A stretch of DNA of 64,000 nucleotides. Source: Haloferax marinum (lineage in GTDB: Archaea; Halobacteriota; Halobacteria; Halobacteriales; Haloferacaceae). The notes below the pieces were generated by a model. The model worked only from the letters and a program-made list of their open reading frames with translations. It did no database searches and was not told the DNA's origin. Below, one piece after another: positions 1 through 8,773 of this stretch (position 1 is the first letter of the stretch; each line of letters opens with the position of its first letter). The translations under genes were made by a program, and so were the position numbers. The stretch covers positions 2,294,001-2,358,000 of the forward strand of contig NZ_WKJQ01000001.1 of the NCBI RefSeq assembly GCF_009674625.1. The letters are read 5' to 3'.

Positions 1-1
1 A

Positions 2-919
2 GATGGGTTCGCGCTTTGTCCTGACTGTAATAAGTGGCTACTGAGTGATAACGCTGTAGAAAAGCACACCGAAGACGACGGAAAGCGTGCGTGCAAGAAC
101 AATGTGGCCCCTGAAGATATCCTACGTGACGTGGAACTCTACTCAGACGGGAACCACGACACGGTAACGGTGACAACTCCTGTTACTGAGGGCATTGAGA
201 ATGTTGAGTCATTCTACCGGACGTTAAAGGAAGCGTTGTACCAAGGAATCCTCGTAGAGTTCGATCTCGACGCACAAGAGCTTGACTCGTTCTTGAAGCC
301 TGCTGCTGATGGCAGCGGAGAGTACACGATTGTATTCTACGAGACGAGCGAGGGAGGGGCAGGGGCACTCCATGCTCTCGTCGATGAGGCCAGACTAAGA
401 CGAGTCATTCACGAAGCGAAGGAAATAATCCATGGTGACAGTGACACCGGGTGTGAGAAGGCCTGTTATGAGTGTCTCATGACCTTCTACAACCAGCGTG
501 AACATGCATTATTGAACCGGTCACTCATCCAACCATGGCTTGATGAAATGAGCGAAATCACGCTGTCTGAGAGCGAAAGCGACGGTTCGATGGAGGCTGA
601 ATTTGAGGAATTGGAAAAGCAATGTGAGTCAAGCTTCGAGAAGGACGTACTAGCCGAAATTCGAAAGCGAGGCTACAGGCTCCCCTCTGAAGCACAAAAG
701 ACGATTTACGATGGTGACGAGCCAGTCGCTGAAGCAGACTTCTACTATGAGTTGGAACCGCAGCCTCTGCTTGTGTTCGTTGATGGCGACCCACACGAGC
801 TAGATCATATTATTCGAGATGACCGAGAGAAGCGACGAAGACTTCGGAAACTAGGCTACCGTATCGTGCCGATTTCAGATATTGATCAAGTCAAAGACCT
901 CGGTGATGCACTGAATTGA
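2..919 (+). CDS. DUF1998 helicase C-terminal part with Vsr/DUF559-like nuclease tail (5' partial)
   Basis: The reading frame is open from base 2 and has no start inside the window, so this is the last 305 residues of a larger protein. It shows a CxxC plus later Cys near the window edge, a GGAGALHAL motif and a CEKACYEC cluster, the pattern of the DUF1998/MrfA-type zinc domain that follows DEAD/DEAH helicase cores (YprA/MrfA, DISARM DrmB). The last 100 residues (FEKDVLAEIRKRGY, then ADFYYE, LLVFVDG and a final GYRIVPI strand) resemble the Vsr/DUF559 branch of PD-(D/E)XK nucleases. The helicase core itself lies outside the window. I infer a nucleic-acid repair or defence helicase-nuclease; DISARM membership cannot be shown from this fragment. 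Confidence 0.8.
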   Translation, partial: DGFALCPDCNKWLLSDNAVEKHTEDDGKRACKNNVAPEDILRDVELYSDGNHDTVTVTTPVTEGIENVESFYRTLKEALYQGILVEFDLDAQELDSFLKPAADGSGEYTIVFYETSEGGAGALHALVDEARLRRVIHEAKEIIHGDSDTGCEKACYECLMTFYNQREHALLNRSLIQPWLDEMSEITLSESESDGSMEAEFEELEKQCESSFEKDVLAEIRKRGYRLPSEAQKTIYDGDEPVAEADFYYELEPQPLLVFVDGDPHELDHIIRDDREKRRRLRKLGYRIVPISDIDQVKDLGDALN

Positions 920-1073
920 GCAGTGTGTGTTTCACTGTTGAGAACTCTGATAGGCAACATCGGCTTCTTTTTTGATTGAGAACGACCAGAACTCCATGAA
1001 GAGCAATCAGAGCTTGAGACAAGTGAATACTCACCCTTCTTGACCGGCCCCTCAACCAAAGGGGGAGTATTCC

Positions 1074-1235
1074 ATGTCTAGCTTCAGCACCGGTTGGTCT
1101 TTCACTGCTCTACGAAACCATGACCGTGCAGGCGAGTTCAGCGGCACTGCTACTGATGCGTATGTTTTGGATATTCCTGATAGCGATACAGCCGAATCGC
1201 CGGAGTCAACGATTGAAACAGCAAAGCAGTGTTAG
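1074..1235 (+). CDS. small hypothetical protein (53 aa)
   Basis: A short ATG frame of 53 residues with acidic, halophile-like composition (DIPDSDTAESPEST) is preceded by a strong Shine-Dalgarno-like GGGGGAG eight bases upstream, unusual for haloarchaea and the main reason for calling it. No motif, membrane segment or family is recognised. It ends 29 bp before the 3' end of the convergent DUF7344 gene. It may be spurious. Confidence 0.4.
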   Translation: MSSFSTGWSFTALRNHDRAGEFSGTATDAYVLDIPDSDTAESPESTIETAKQC

Positions 1236-1263
1236 CATCTCTGCAGCGAATAGTAGGCGAAGG

Positions 1264-1626
1264 CTAGTTCAATTCACGACTAAACGCATCGTGTGCAGCA
1301 CACAATTCAGAAAGGCCGTCAAGAGGTTCAACAGTCTGTTCAGACCTCCGATAGTGAACAACACCAGCTGAATCAAGACGTGGTAAGTGCCGTTGTATTA
1401 GGCTGATACGAGCACTATGTCTGTCGACTCCATCGGTATTGAGATATTCAGCAATCCGTTCCACGTCAACTTCGTCTTGGTTGGTCTCAGCGAGGAAGAT
1501 TGCAACTTGTCGACGACGATTATTTGCGAGAACGTCATAGTACTCGGAGACAGTTGCAGGATTGCAAACTGGAAGATTCTTATCCAGCTTTCCAAGCTTT
1601 TTCAGCAGGATTTCGAAGATATTCAT
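1264..1626 (-). CDS. DUF7344 domain protein (winged-helix type regulator)
   Basis: The 120-residue protein carries the haloarchaeal DUF7344 pattern: YYDVLANNRRRQVAIFLAE, a middle helical region, RISLIQRHLPRLDSAGVVHY and a short C-terminal tail. These resemble winged-helix DNA-binding domains and are common next to mobile or variable regions. No membrane segment is visible, unlike the relative at 33.5-34.1 kb. The gene is divergent from the 1970-3895 operon across a 343-bp spacer holding direct repeats, so it could control that operon; this is inference from position. Confidence 0.85.
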   Translation of the reverse strand: MNIFEILLKKLGKLDKNLPVCNPATVSEYYDVLANNRRRQVAIFLAETNQDEVDVERIAEYLNTDGVDRHSARISLIQRHLPRLDSAGVVHYRRSEQTVEPLDGLSELCAAHDAFSRELN

Positions 1627-1721
1627 TGGGCTCGTTTAGAACCCCTCAAAGGCTAGTATTAAAGCCAAAGACCAGCCATCTACTGAATCATAAAAACTAG
1701 ACGAATACACAACTACGCGTC

Positions 1722-1757
1722 TACCGGGATACGCGTATATTCGGATACCGGGATACC
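1722..1757. repeat. paired 11-bp direct repeats in a divergent promoter region
   Basis: TACCGGGATAC occurs at 1722-1732 and again at 1746-1756, 24 bp apart, flanking CGCGTATATTCGGA, which contains a TATA-like core. It sits in the 343-bp spacer (1627-1969) between the DUF7344 gene and the 1970 operon, where no gene is seen. A regulator binding site is plausible. Confidence 0.5.
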
Positions 1758-1969
1758 GATAAAGTAGCTTCATTGTGAAAATCAGGTTCATACAGACTCT
1801 ATTCTTCTTTGTCTGAAAGATTAGAATTCTCCGAGGGAATTGGCTGAAACCAGACTGAAAGCGCGAGTCAGTACTGAAAGAGCGAGAACTGAAAGTTGCA
1901 AAACCGAAAAAGAGACTGACCTCTTCGCCTACGCAACCATTTTATTTTCAGAACCATTAAAATGAAACA

Positions 1970-3001
1970 ATGTCATTGAACAATCCTTCTCACCCCTCTT
2001 CTCCCGAGAGGCCCAACACATTGTCAAAGGTAACAACCACTAAAGACCGGCAACCACAGCTGTGGAAAGACAGCTCTCATGACTACGATGGGTTCGCCCG
2101 TTTGCTGAATTCTCTCGCAGAGACGATGACCACCGATGAGGCAATTAACATCTGCCTTTTCGTCGAATCGATCGCCGACCAGTTTGCCAGAGGGTTCACA
2201 ACGGTGGAGAATAGGAACACAAAAATTGACCTCGCCCGCGGGCACGGAGAATTGAACCAACTACTCTCCCCAAGTACCATAGAGCGTGCAGAAGCATTTG
2301 AACTAATCAAGCCTCCAACCATCTACAACGGCTGGGTGGAGAATTTTCAGCATAAGGTAGCACGACGGACATTATGGGATCTCGGGTCTGTAGCGAAGGA
2401 ATATCTAGACATGGAGAGCATCCGGGGATACGATGAAGAGACTGAGACCCTACGATCGGATGCAAATGAGGGGGTTGCGCACCGATACATCGTGCGACTA
2501 GCAGAGCACGTTTACCGTGGCGAAAACAAGCGCGTGAAAACCTACGTTCGGTCAGATAGCGTTGCAGAGATCCCTGAAGACCTCGCGGAGACAGTTGTCG
2601 ACATTGTCGCCTATAATCCAGATGGAAGCATCTACGCTACATGTGAAGTTGAAATGCAACCTGTTGACCGCCAACACATCACCGATGACGCTCGGCTACT
2701 CGCGGCTCTGCCGGGAGACAGCGATTGGGTTGTTCACCGCAAACAAGATGTCAATCGGCTCCTCGATACCTTCGTTTGTGATGGTGCAATAACGCTCCCA
2801 GAAGGGCATCCTGGATGGAGTGCCTATGACCTGAGTACTTCGATCGCAATGGAGCGACTACAGCGTGTTTTCGAGGCCACAGATGGTTCTGTTCCAATTC
2901 TTGAGAGCCCAATAATCACCAGTATCAACACTGCAGACAACATCCGTGGGATGGCGCAAGACGTCCGTCCAGAAATCTTCAGCGAGCTGAATATCGACTG
3001 A
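1970..3001 (+). CDS. hypothetical protein with PD-(D/E)XK-like C-terminal module
   Basis: The function of this 343-aa protein is unknown. Residues 1-35 look disordered. Residues about 170-270 contain a hydrophobic helix (HRYIVRLAEHVY), then DIVAYNPDG and ATCEVEM with D211, E226 and E228 spaced like a PD-(D/E)XK or VRR-type core, then WVVHRKQDV. The same spacing and residues (DxVxxNxDGxIxxTxExE, then WVV) recur near the C-terminus of the coupling ATPase at 55.8-59.4 kb, so I see a shared module. A TATA-like TTTTATTT lies upstream of the ATG. The next gene starts 12 bp downstream, so the two form an operon. A nuclease role is inference. Confidence 0.75.
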   Translation: MSLNNPSHPSSPERPNTLSKVTTTKDRQPQLWKDSSHDYDGFARLLNSLAETMTTDEAINICLFVESIADQFARGFTTVENRNTKIDLARGHGELNQLLSPSTIERAEAFELIKPPTIYNGWVENFQHKVARRTLWDLGSVAKEYLDMESIRGYDEETETLRSDANEGVAHRYIVRLAEHVYRGENKRVKTYVRSDSVAEIPEDLAETVVDIVAYNPDGSIYATCEVEMQPVDRQHITDDARLLAALPGDSDWVVHRKQDVNRLLDTFVCDGAITLPEGHPGWSAYDLSTSIAMERLQRVFEATDGSVPILESPIITSINTADNIRGMAQDVRPEIFSELNID

Positions 3002-3013
3002 GAGGTTCTGTAC

Positions 3014-3895
3014 ATGACAATACACCCCGACAAAGACTCATCTGACGAAACCGATGGTAAGTATTCCACTGAAGAGAAGATGAGCTTTGACAACTTGCTG
3101 AAAGCAAGTATCCGCGAACGAGCCGACAATCAAGAGTCATTGGACAACCTCGTAGAAAAAAGTCGTAGTGCTGTGACTTCTCAACAGCCATCGGAGGAAC
3201 CGCAAGCACCGAAAGAACAGCAGCGAGAAGAAAGTGCTAGCATCAAGCGGCAAGCACTTTCCGACGGAATTGGTGATGCTTACACATCAGACCGCCCGTC
3301 CCTATCTCTTGCAGCAGGTGAGACATTTCGAGTTGGGTTGCATACAACCTATGAACTCATCCGCACAACAGTTGACGAGGATACGTACTATGCTGTAATC
3401 CAAGTCACTGATAGATCCTACGCACGCCACGACGGTGTGGTATCTGTCAGAGATTTTGGGGCCGATTGGGGGTACTCGACTCTCGATGTCGACGATGAGT
3501 TGCTTGAAGATGCGATTTCTCGCCAGCGAAAAGAAGACCTTCGGGAAGGACGTGAGCCTGTTGATTGGCTGACCGAAGAGCAATACCAGGCGATTCAGAC
3601 ATGGTACCGCGACCGGGTAGAAAGTTCTCTCCTCCTTCTTGAGGATTACCCGCGACGACATACCAAGGAAGTCCATGTGTTCGACCAGTTCTTCGTTGTT
3701 GACGGGAACGAAGCGATGGGACGTTTGGGCATGTCTCTGCGGAGCCTCTCGGACAGGCAAACTCAGGTAATACTGACTGCACTCTCTCGGTTGGTGTGGG
3801 CTCAGACTGACCTACCCACGCAGTTGCGCAGGCACGTGCGTGAGACTATTAAGTTCCCATTGCTCGCCCTTATTACGTTCGATGGACGTGATTGA
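3014..3895 (+). CDS. hypothetical protein, second gene of operon
   Basis: This 293-aa protein is not recognised. Its first 85 residues are charged and low in hydrophobics (KSRSAVTSQQPSEEPQAPKEQQREES), probably disordered, followed by a folded part rich in aromatic residues (YYAVIQVTDRSYARHDGVV, WYRDRVESSLLLLEDYPRR, FDQFFVVDGNEAMGRLGMS) ending in amphipathic helices. No catalytic motif or membrane segment stands out. It follows the 1970-3001 gene by 12 bp, so the products probably work together. Placement beside a helicase-nuclease gene makes a defence or mobile-element role possible but unproven. Confidence 0.7.
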   Translation: MTIHPDKDSSDETDGKYSTEEKMSFDNLLKASIRERADNQESLDNLVEKSRSAVTSQQPSEEPQAPKEQQREESASIKRQALSDGIGDAYTSDRPSLSLAAGETFRVGLHTTYELIRTTVDEDTYYAVIQVTDRSYARHDGVVSVRDFGADWGYSTLDVDDELLEDAISRQRKEDLREGREPVDWLTEEQYQAIQTWYRDRVESSLLLLEDYPRRHTKEVHVFDQFFVVDGNEAMGRLGMSLRSLSDRQTQVILTALSRLVWAQTDLPTQLRRHVRETIKFPLLALITFDGRD

Positions 3896-4644
3896 CTGTT
3901 GTCAGAGACTGAACGAATCACGAGCAATCTGTAGGGGCAATAAAAACTTGTTCTGACAGTAATGCACAGATTGCGGTGAAGAACAAACGAGTCCTGCCTG
4001 CAGTCTAATTGGCAGGCTATAGGTACTGTTTCAGCCATCAGTGGCAGCGAGAAGATATAGATGATTAGTCTCGCGTAGGCACAGGAGTATGAACGGGGAA
4101 TGGTTGACCGACATGAGGTGACGTCTGGTGGTGTTTGGCTGAACGTCTCTGTATATACGTATATCCGAATATTTCGCTATGCAGATATCTAGATAGATGT
4201 CTCCACAGCTACGCGTGAAGTTGTATTCCTGCCTGCATAGATATCTACCTGCACCAGTACTCGACTACGCACCGATTCGTTTGTCGGAGTACCTGTCTAC
4301 TTGTCTATCCGCCATGAAGGTGGTCGGGAACGACTGCGTGATGCATACGACACCAATCAAGTAACGGCAAGCCCATCCGGTTACCGCGAGGAAAATGGCA
4401 ATAGCGGCACTCAGTCCCAGGTATTTTGAAACAGATAGCCTCCTTCTGGGAAACGCCTTGTTCAAGAATTGTGGCTCTGTTGAAGCCCTCAGAGCCCGAT
4501 AGAAACAGTGTGCTGAATCTCGAGGCTGAGTTCAGTACGCGACCTTCGTATCCTTCTTGATTCTCCACTGAGCGAACTGTTCAGTATCTCCTGCGAATAT
4601 GATATTGGGCTAGCATTTAGTGGTGAGGGGAATAGGTGCCGTTA
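3896..4644. other. 749-bp AT-rich intergenic region without a supported gene
   Basis: No acidic, halophile-like reading frame is seen. The stretch 4151-4200 is rich in TATATA and GATATC-type motifs, and TATCCGAATA near 4160 is the exact reverse complement of TATTCGGATA near 1737 in the promoter spacer of the 1970 operon. A TTG-start frame at 4265-4465 on the minus strand has one hydrophobic stretch but otherwise non-halophilic composition and is not called. Confidence 0.5.
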
Positions 4645-5352
4645 ATGAGACAAAGTAGATTACACTGGATAATTATCCTACTTGGAGTGGCAGTGTTTTT
4701 AGCATCAATCCCACTCGTTTTTTGGGAATTTGGACAAACAGGGTTGAATGCACTCTCGATTGTATCATCCACTCTTCTCACAATAGGACTCGTAGTATTA
4801 TACTGGCAGCAGCATAGGGTTCTCCGGTATCAACAACTACCGCAGCTCGAGATAAGCGAGTTCAATATGTTCGGCAATTTTGAGATTATTCAAGTAGACA
4901 TTTCAAATGTAGGAGGTGGCCCTGCAACATCAATGACATTTAGAATAGACATATATGAATTGAGCGGAGAAGGGCCACTCCAGACCACTCAAGGGAGATT
5001 GCGTAGGATTGAGTCACTCGGTGATGGGTCGGAGAAGAAGACACGAGCATCTTCAATTCGACCGTCCGAAATCAATATCAGCTTCGAGACTGAGTCTAAA
5101 GGAGCACTTGGAAGCGGGGCACGTACTCAAAACCAAAAATCGCTTGCCAGCATTGTGGCAAAAGAATTTGAGAAGGGGAGGGATGTTCTCTACGGAAAGG
5201 TTTTGATTGAGTACCATGACAAATTCTCGCAGGAGAATACGTTTGAGGCCGATTTCGCACTCAAGTTCACCAGACCTGATGAACTCGAATATGAGGTATT
5301 CGACTTTCAGCCGTGGGCAGACGATAACCAACAACCAGCCCTCGGTGGTTGA
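4645..5352 (+). CDS. hypothetical membrane-anchored protein
   Basis: The 235-aa protein starts with two closely spaced hydrophobic segments (WIIILLGVAVFLASIPLVFW and SIVSSTLLTIGLVVLYW), then a soluble domain of about 165 residues that alternates beta-like stretches (IIQVDISNVGGGPATSMTF). That layout, two helices then an outward or cytosolic beta domain, is common in haloarchaeal hypothetical proteins. I chose the ATG at 4645; a GTG three codons upstream (4636) is also in frame. Codon use is AT-rich compared with the backbone at 12.8 kb and beyond, in keeping with an acquired region. No function assigned. Confidence 0.65.
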   Translation: MRQSRLHWIIILLGVAVFLASIPLVFWEFGQTGLNALSIVSSTLLTIGLVVLYWQQHRVLRYQQLPQLEISEFNMFGNFEIIQVDISNVGGGPATSMTFRIDIYELSGEGPLQTTQGRLRRIESLGDGSEKKTRASSIRPSEINISFETESKGALGSGARTQNQKSLASIVAKEFEKGRDVLYGKVLIEYHDKFSQENTFEADFALKFTRPDELEYEVFDFQPWADDNQQPALGG

Positions 5353-5495
5353 TTCCCGTTCTGCACTGAGTTATCTCTCAACTTCCTAATCTGGAGTACA
5401 TTCTGTACAAGATATGCGCGCTGAGTTCAGCACGTTCTCAGAAACCTCACCGAATGCTGTCAGAAGCGACGTGACACAGACAGAGGGCCTATGTA

Positions 5496-5768
5496 TCACT
5501 TCACACGGCACGTGGAATTATCTCGAAACACGCTAGTACCGGCAGAAGTGTGCTTGATTCGCACCTGTTCGGGCAGGGAACTGTGGGTGATTGGGACGAG
5601 AACAAGTAATTCTCCCTGCTGTGTCTCCACCCACTCCTTCATAGAGTTCGAGTTCCAGCAACAAGGCGTCCACGCTCCCGATTCGAGGTGGTTCCACACG
5701 TCCACATCACCGTAATAATGACCGTCACTGCATCGATAAACTGTCCCCTCGCCTTCCGATTTAGTCAT
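5496..5768 (-). CDS. small hypothetical protein (90 aa)
   Basis: The ATG is preceded by GGGAGAG, a good Shine-Dalgarno match, which supports the start. The product has three Cys in the first 40 residues (YRCSDGH, TPCCW) and several Trp, hinting at a small metal-binding or beta fold, but no known zinc pattern is complete. It lies alone between the membrane protein and the second DUF7344 gene. Function unknown. Confidence 0.45.
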   Translation of the reverse strand: MTKSEGEGTVYRCSDGHYYGDVDVWNHLESGAWTPCCWNSNSMKEWVETQQGELLVLVPITHSSLPEQVRIKHTSAGTSVFRDNSTCRVK

Positions 5769-5957
5769 ATATTCTCTCCCTCTGCATCCATCTGTGGCTG
5801 GCCGAAGTGCTGGTGAGTATGTAGCAATCGTCTCTCATTTTAATCAACCAACCTGCACTGAATCAGCCGAGTTGTACGACTGTGTACTGTTCGTCGTCTT
5901 CGTTTTCCCGAGGGAACGATTTCGTGCTGAGCGAGAATGGAGAGCGATTGATCGACA

Positions 5958-6320
5958 TTATCGTTCCATTGGTGCGTCAAGTGAGGGGTCGGCATCGAGA
6001 ATCGTAGACAGAGTTGGCTGCATCTGGTCGAGTAGCTCAGTTGGTTCTACGAACTGTCGCTCTGGGTCATAGGTTATGAGCCCTCCCGAGGCCAACTTTG
6101 GGAGGTGGACGTGATGGAGCGAGAGGCGAACCTTTGTCATCGCGTCCTCAGACGCCTCTGTACTGGTCGTCTGATGATTGTACGTGAGGACGGTCTTTGT
6201 GAGGTCGTTCAACGTCAACGACCGGTGCTCTTCTGTGAGCACCGCAAGCACGATTCGACGAGTCTGGTTCTGACACAGGCTGAGTACCGAGTTGAAGTCA
6301 ATCGGTTCCTCAGTCACCAT
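5958..6320 (-). CDS. DUF7344 domain protein
   Basis: The 120-residue protein has the same plan as the one at 1264-1626: a first helix pair with TRRIVLAVLTEEHRSLTLNDL, a middle section, VRLSLHHVHLPKLASGGLITYD and an acidic tail. This is the DUF7344 winged-helix family of haloarchaeal putative regulators. There is no membrane segment. Upstream lies a short AT-rich spacer, then the tail of the Bat-type regulator in the same orientation, 61 bp away, so the two regulators may be co-transcribed or read from adjacent promoters. Confidence 0.85.
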   Translation of the reverse strand: MVTEEPIDFNSVLSLCQNQTRRIVLAVLTEEHRSLTLNDLTKTVLTYNHQTTSTEASEDAMTKVRLSLHHVHLPKLASGGLITYDPERQFVEPTELLDQMQPTLSTILDADPSLDAPMER

Positions 6321-6381
6321 ACGTAGCTATGACCCCTGTCACGTATCAGCCACACTTTTTAGTATACAACCTGTTTAAGTA

Positions 6382-7041
6382 TCAGTCTGGTCGGACTGTG
6401 ATGGTCGAGAGCGTCCTCCCGAGGACGTGCTTGATTCCGCGTCGGAGGCGGGAGGCGACTGCCTGCTGTGAGATACCGAGTTCCTCGCCGAGTTCTGCCA
6501 TCGTGATCTCCCGCGGAGACTCGAAGTAGCCACGCTCGTAGGCGAGTATCAACGCCTCTTGCTGGGTGTCAGTGAGAGTGTCTTCTGTTGCACTCTCAAG
6601 CCGTGTGAGCGCGTGCAACGCCGTCAACGTGATAGGGATGTCCAGTTCTCGACAGCGTCGTTGAAAGTCTGCGATGTCGCTTTGTTGGTCGCCGCGTACC
6701 TCGAACGTCCACTGCTGGTTTGTGCCGATGGCCCCGATGAGCGGCACCTCTGTCTCCGTCAATATAGTGAGCACGTCGGCGTACTCCATCGACCACTCGA
6801 CGCGTAACAGGTACTCGTCTTCAACAGAGTCAACGAGACGAATATCCTTCACGCCCGGGTGCTCGGTGAATGCGCCCTCGATGTCGTTGACTTCGGTTCC
6901 CCGTACCCAGAAGTAGGGAATCACCACGTCCCGCGCGGGGACAATTCGCTCCAGTTCGACCGTCACGTTCGGCAGTTGGTTGAACACAGTCCCCAAGGGA
7001 AATTGGTCTGACGGAACTGTGAACGTCGCCTCGGTAGCCAT
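6382..7041 (-). CDS. Bat-type (HTH_10) transcriptional regulator
   Basis: The 219-aa protein has an N-terminal sensor-like domain (about 1-150) and a C-terminal HTH (about 155-215: LTDTQQEALILAYERGYFESP, then MAELGEELGISQQAVASRLRRG), the signature of the bacterio-opsin-activator HTH_10 family. It should bind DNA and respond to an unknown signal through the N-terminal part. I chose ATG 7041 over an ATG 13 codons upstream because a TATA-like CATTTACAG lies about 27 bp before it, as for a leaderless transcript, and because homologues begin like MATEATFTVP. Confidence 0.9.
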   Translation of the reverse strand: MATEATFTVPSDQFPLGTVFNQLPNVTVELERIVPARDVVIPYFWVRGTEVNDIEGAFTEHPGVKDIRLVDSVEDEYLLRVEWSMEYADVLTILTETEVPLIGAIGTNQQWTFEVRGDQQSDIADFQRRCRELDIPITLTALHALTRLESATEDTLTDTQQEALILAYERGYFESPREITMAELGEELGISQQAVASRLRRGIKHVLGRTLSTITVRPD

Positions 7042-7429
7042 CGTATGTACCGTCCACGTCCAACTGTAAATGTTTGCCACTAATCAACTACCATTCTCGT
7101 GGTGCCACCGGCCCGGACGCAGTATCTCTCGCCCCGAGAATCGGTATCAGGTGCATCTTGTCCCAAACAGTGGGCTCGCTAATACGGTATTCGAGGTCGT
7201 TACCAGCTCCCTCTGTACGTAACACTGAGGCCGGGAACCTCACCTGACCGATACGCGCGCTGTATCTCGCATGGCAGTTCAAACAGTATCCTGATCTGGT
7301 AGGTTTAAATCTGGTCAGTTCGCACACCTACTTAGCGGCTGTTTCATCGATGAAGGTGTTGAACTGATAGGATCTCAACAGAGCCGTGGAAGTATACTAC
7401 GAAGAAGACAGAGAGGGAGACGGTAGTGC
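7042..7429. other. intergenic region between regulator and integrase
   Basis: About 390 bp without a supported gene. It holds the probable promoter of the Bat-type regulator at its left side. Small frames here have basic, non-halophilic composition. Confidence 0.4.
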
Positions 7430-8455
7430 TTAGAGGTTGTCGAGGTAGCTGCGCCGCAGATCCATCTTCTCGTACTCAGTCCGAGAGTCGTAGTGCTCGT
7501 CGATAACGTCCTTGCTAACGTTCATCCTGTCACTCACGACTTCTCCTGGGGTGTCTGTGTTCAGGTAGTGCGTGATTGCGCCTCTACGAATGCTGTGTGG
7601 TGCACTCGAGGATGGGCATTTGCTTGCGTACATTCTTCGCATCGCTTCACAGTCATCCTGTTCGCGGTCGTGAGGACAATTACCCCCGTTGTAGACACAG
7701 GTTCTTGTGACTCGATAGATGTAGGTGCGGATGATGTTCTTCGTCAACCGCCCTTGCTTGCTGGTGAACAATGGCCTCCGCCCGTAATCATCTTCCACAT
7801 CGTATCGGTGCTCATCGATGTAGTCTCGGATTATGTTGCATGTGCGCGTCGAGAGCGCAACTGCACGTTCGCCACCATCCCTGTTCTTCAACGTTGTACC
7901 CGTCTCAGGACGATGGTTCAGCTCAACGTATTCGGCTCGCAAGTGTAGGTCGTCGAGGTCGACGCTGTGTGCAGCACCCATCCTGCAACCGGTCTCCCAC
8001 AAGAACCGGAAAAGGGTGTGTTCGACAGAGGCGTAGTGATATTTGTCGTGGTAGGCGAGGATGGCGCTGGCTTTGTTTTCGCGTACGATGTCTTTGTCGC
8101 GCACGTTAACGCGCTCCAAGCTGGGTGATCGGACGCTGTCGGCCACGCCATCGCGCACGCCGTCAATGCTTTCGCAGAAACGGAGGAACACTCTGAGGGT
8201 GTCCATTTGAGATTTGAGCGTGACGATGTTCACTTGCTCGCTACGCCATTTTTTGAAGCGTTGGATGTCACGTCCGCCGATTTCGTTCAGGTTCTCAATC
8301 TCGTTCTTGTCGCACCAGCGTACGAAGTTGTGCAGCCGGTAACCATGGCTCTGAAGCGTTGCTTCGCTAACTTCGCTTTCGCGGTCTTGTTCGTAGATGG
8401 CAATTGCTTCTTTTGGTGCCAGCGGTTCTAGGGGTTGCTCGTTGGGTTTCGTCAT
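7430..8455 (-). CDS. tyrosine-type site-specific integrase
   Basis: The 341-aa protein is a phage/plasmid integrase of the XerC/D-like superfamily. Residues 15-110 form the SAM-like core-binding domain, and the catalytic domain carries R158 (ETGCRMG), K190, H287xxR290 (PHSIRR) and Y322 (DEHYDSRTEYEK). A Cys cluster (about C253, C260, C269, C280) between strand and HxxR is typical of many haloarchaeal members and may bind zinc. All catalytic residues are present, so the enzyme is probably active. It is followed, on its upstream side, by three tRNA 3'-end copies at 8753-9034, its likely attachment target. Confidence 0.95.
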   Translation of the reverse strand: MTKPNEQPLEPLAPKEAIAIYEQDRESEVSEATLQSHGYRLHNFVRWCDKNEIENLNEIGGRDIQRFKKWRSEQVNIVTLKSQMDTLRVFLRFCESIDGVRDGVADSVRSPSLERVNVRDKDIVRENKASAILAYHDKYHYASVEHTLFRFLWETGCRMGAAHSVDLDDLHLRAEYVELNHRPETGTTLKNRDGGERAVALSTRTCNIIRDYIDEHRYDVEDDYGRRPLFTSKQGRLTKNIIRTYIYRVTRTCVYNGGNCPHDREQDDCEAMRRMYASKCPSSSAPHSIRRGAITHYLNTDTPGEVVSDRMNVSKDVIDEHYDSRTEYEKMDLRRSYLDNL

Positions 8456-8707
8456 GATTTTGCTCTCCGTGTGGGGTCTACGGAGGGCATGACTGCCGGG
8501 TGGTCGCTCGCGCGCACCGACTGGCCGGTAGCGCGGTATTCGCGCTGGCTCATCGTTATGTCAGTTTGCGTTTGCTTGATTGCGGGCCAGCCTGCGATGA
8601 CAGTTTCCTTCGTGGAGTCGGAAGCGCAGCCGTCCAAAGGACGGCGAGAACCGATAGGCCGTAAGCTCAATGACGCGAGGCCGCAGGCCGAGTGTCATCA
8701 AAGAAGT

Positions 8708-8742
8708 CTGACATACGCGCAGCGTCAGCGAGCATATGTCAG
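8708..8742. repeat. inverted repeat beside the attachment-like sites
   Basis: CTGACATA at 8708-8715 and TATGTCAG at 8735-8742 are perfect complements, 11 bp before the first tRNA 3'-end copy. It could be an integrase arm site or a hairpin. Confidence 0.5.
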
Positions 8743-8752
8743 TCTTCAAATA

Positions 8753-8773
8753 GTTCGAATCTGAGCCGGCCCA
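8753..8773 (+). repeat. tRNA 3'-end fragment, attachment-site copy 1
   Basis: TTCGAATCTGAGCCGGCC plus CA reads as the T loop, T-stem 3' strand, acceptor 3' strand and discriminator of a tRNA whose 5' end would be GGGCCGG. No 5' half is present upstream, so this is not a complete tRNA gene. It lies about 300 bp upstream of the integrase start, as expected for an att core. Confidence 0.7.

Noticed and set aside
4265..4465. Small membrane protein on the minus strand
   Set aside because: It has a hydrophobic stretch but a TTG start, no ribosome-binding site and basic composition unlike neighbours.
6026..6070. tRNA-like D-arm sequence TAGCTCAGTTGG
   Set aside because: It lies in the coding part of the DUF7344 gene (minus strand, EPTELLDQ) and no anticodon, T or acceptor arms follow.
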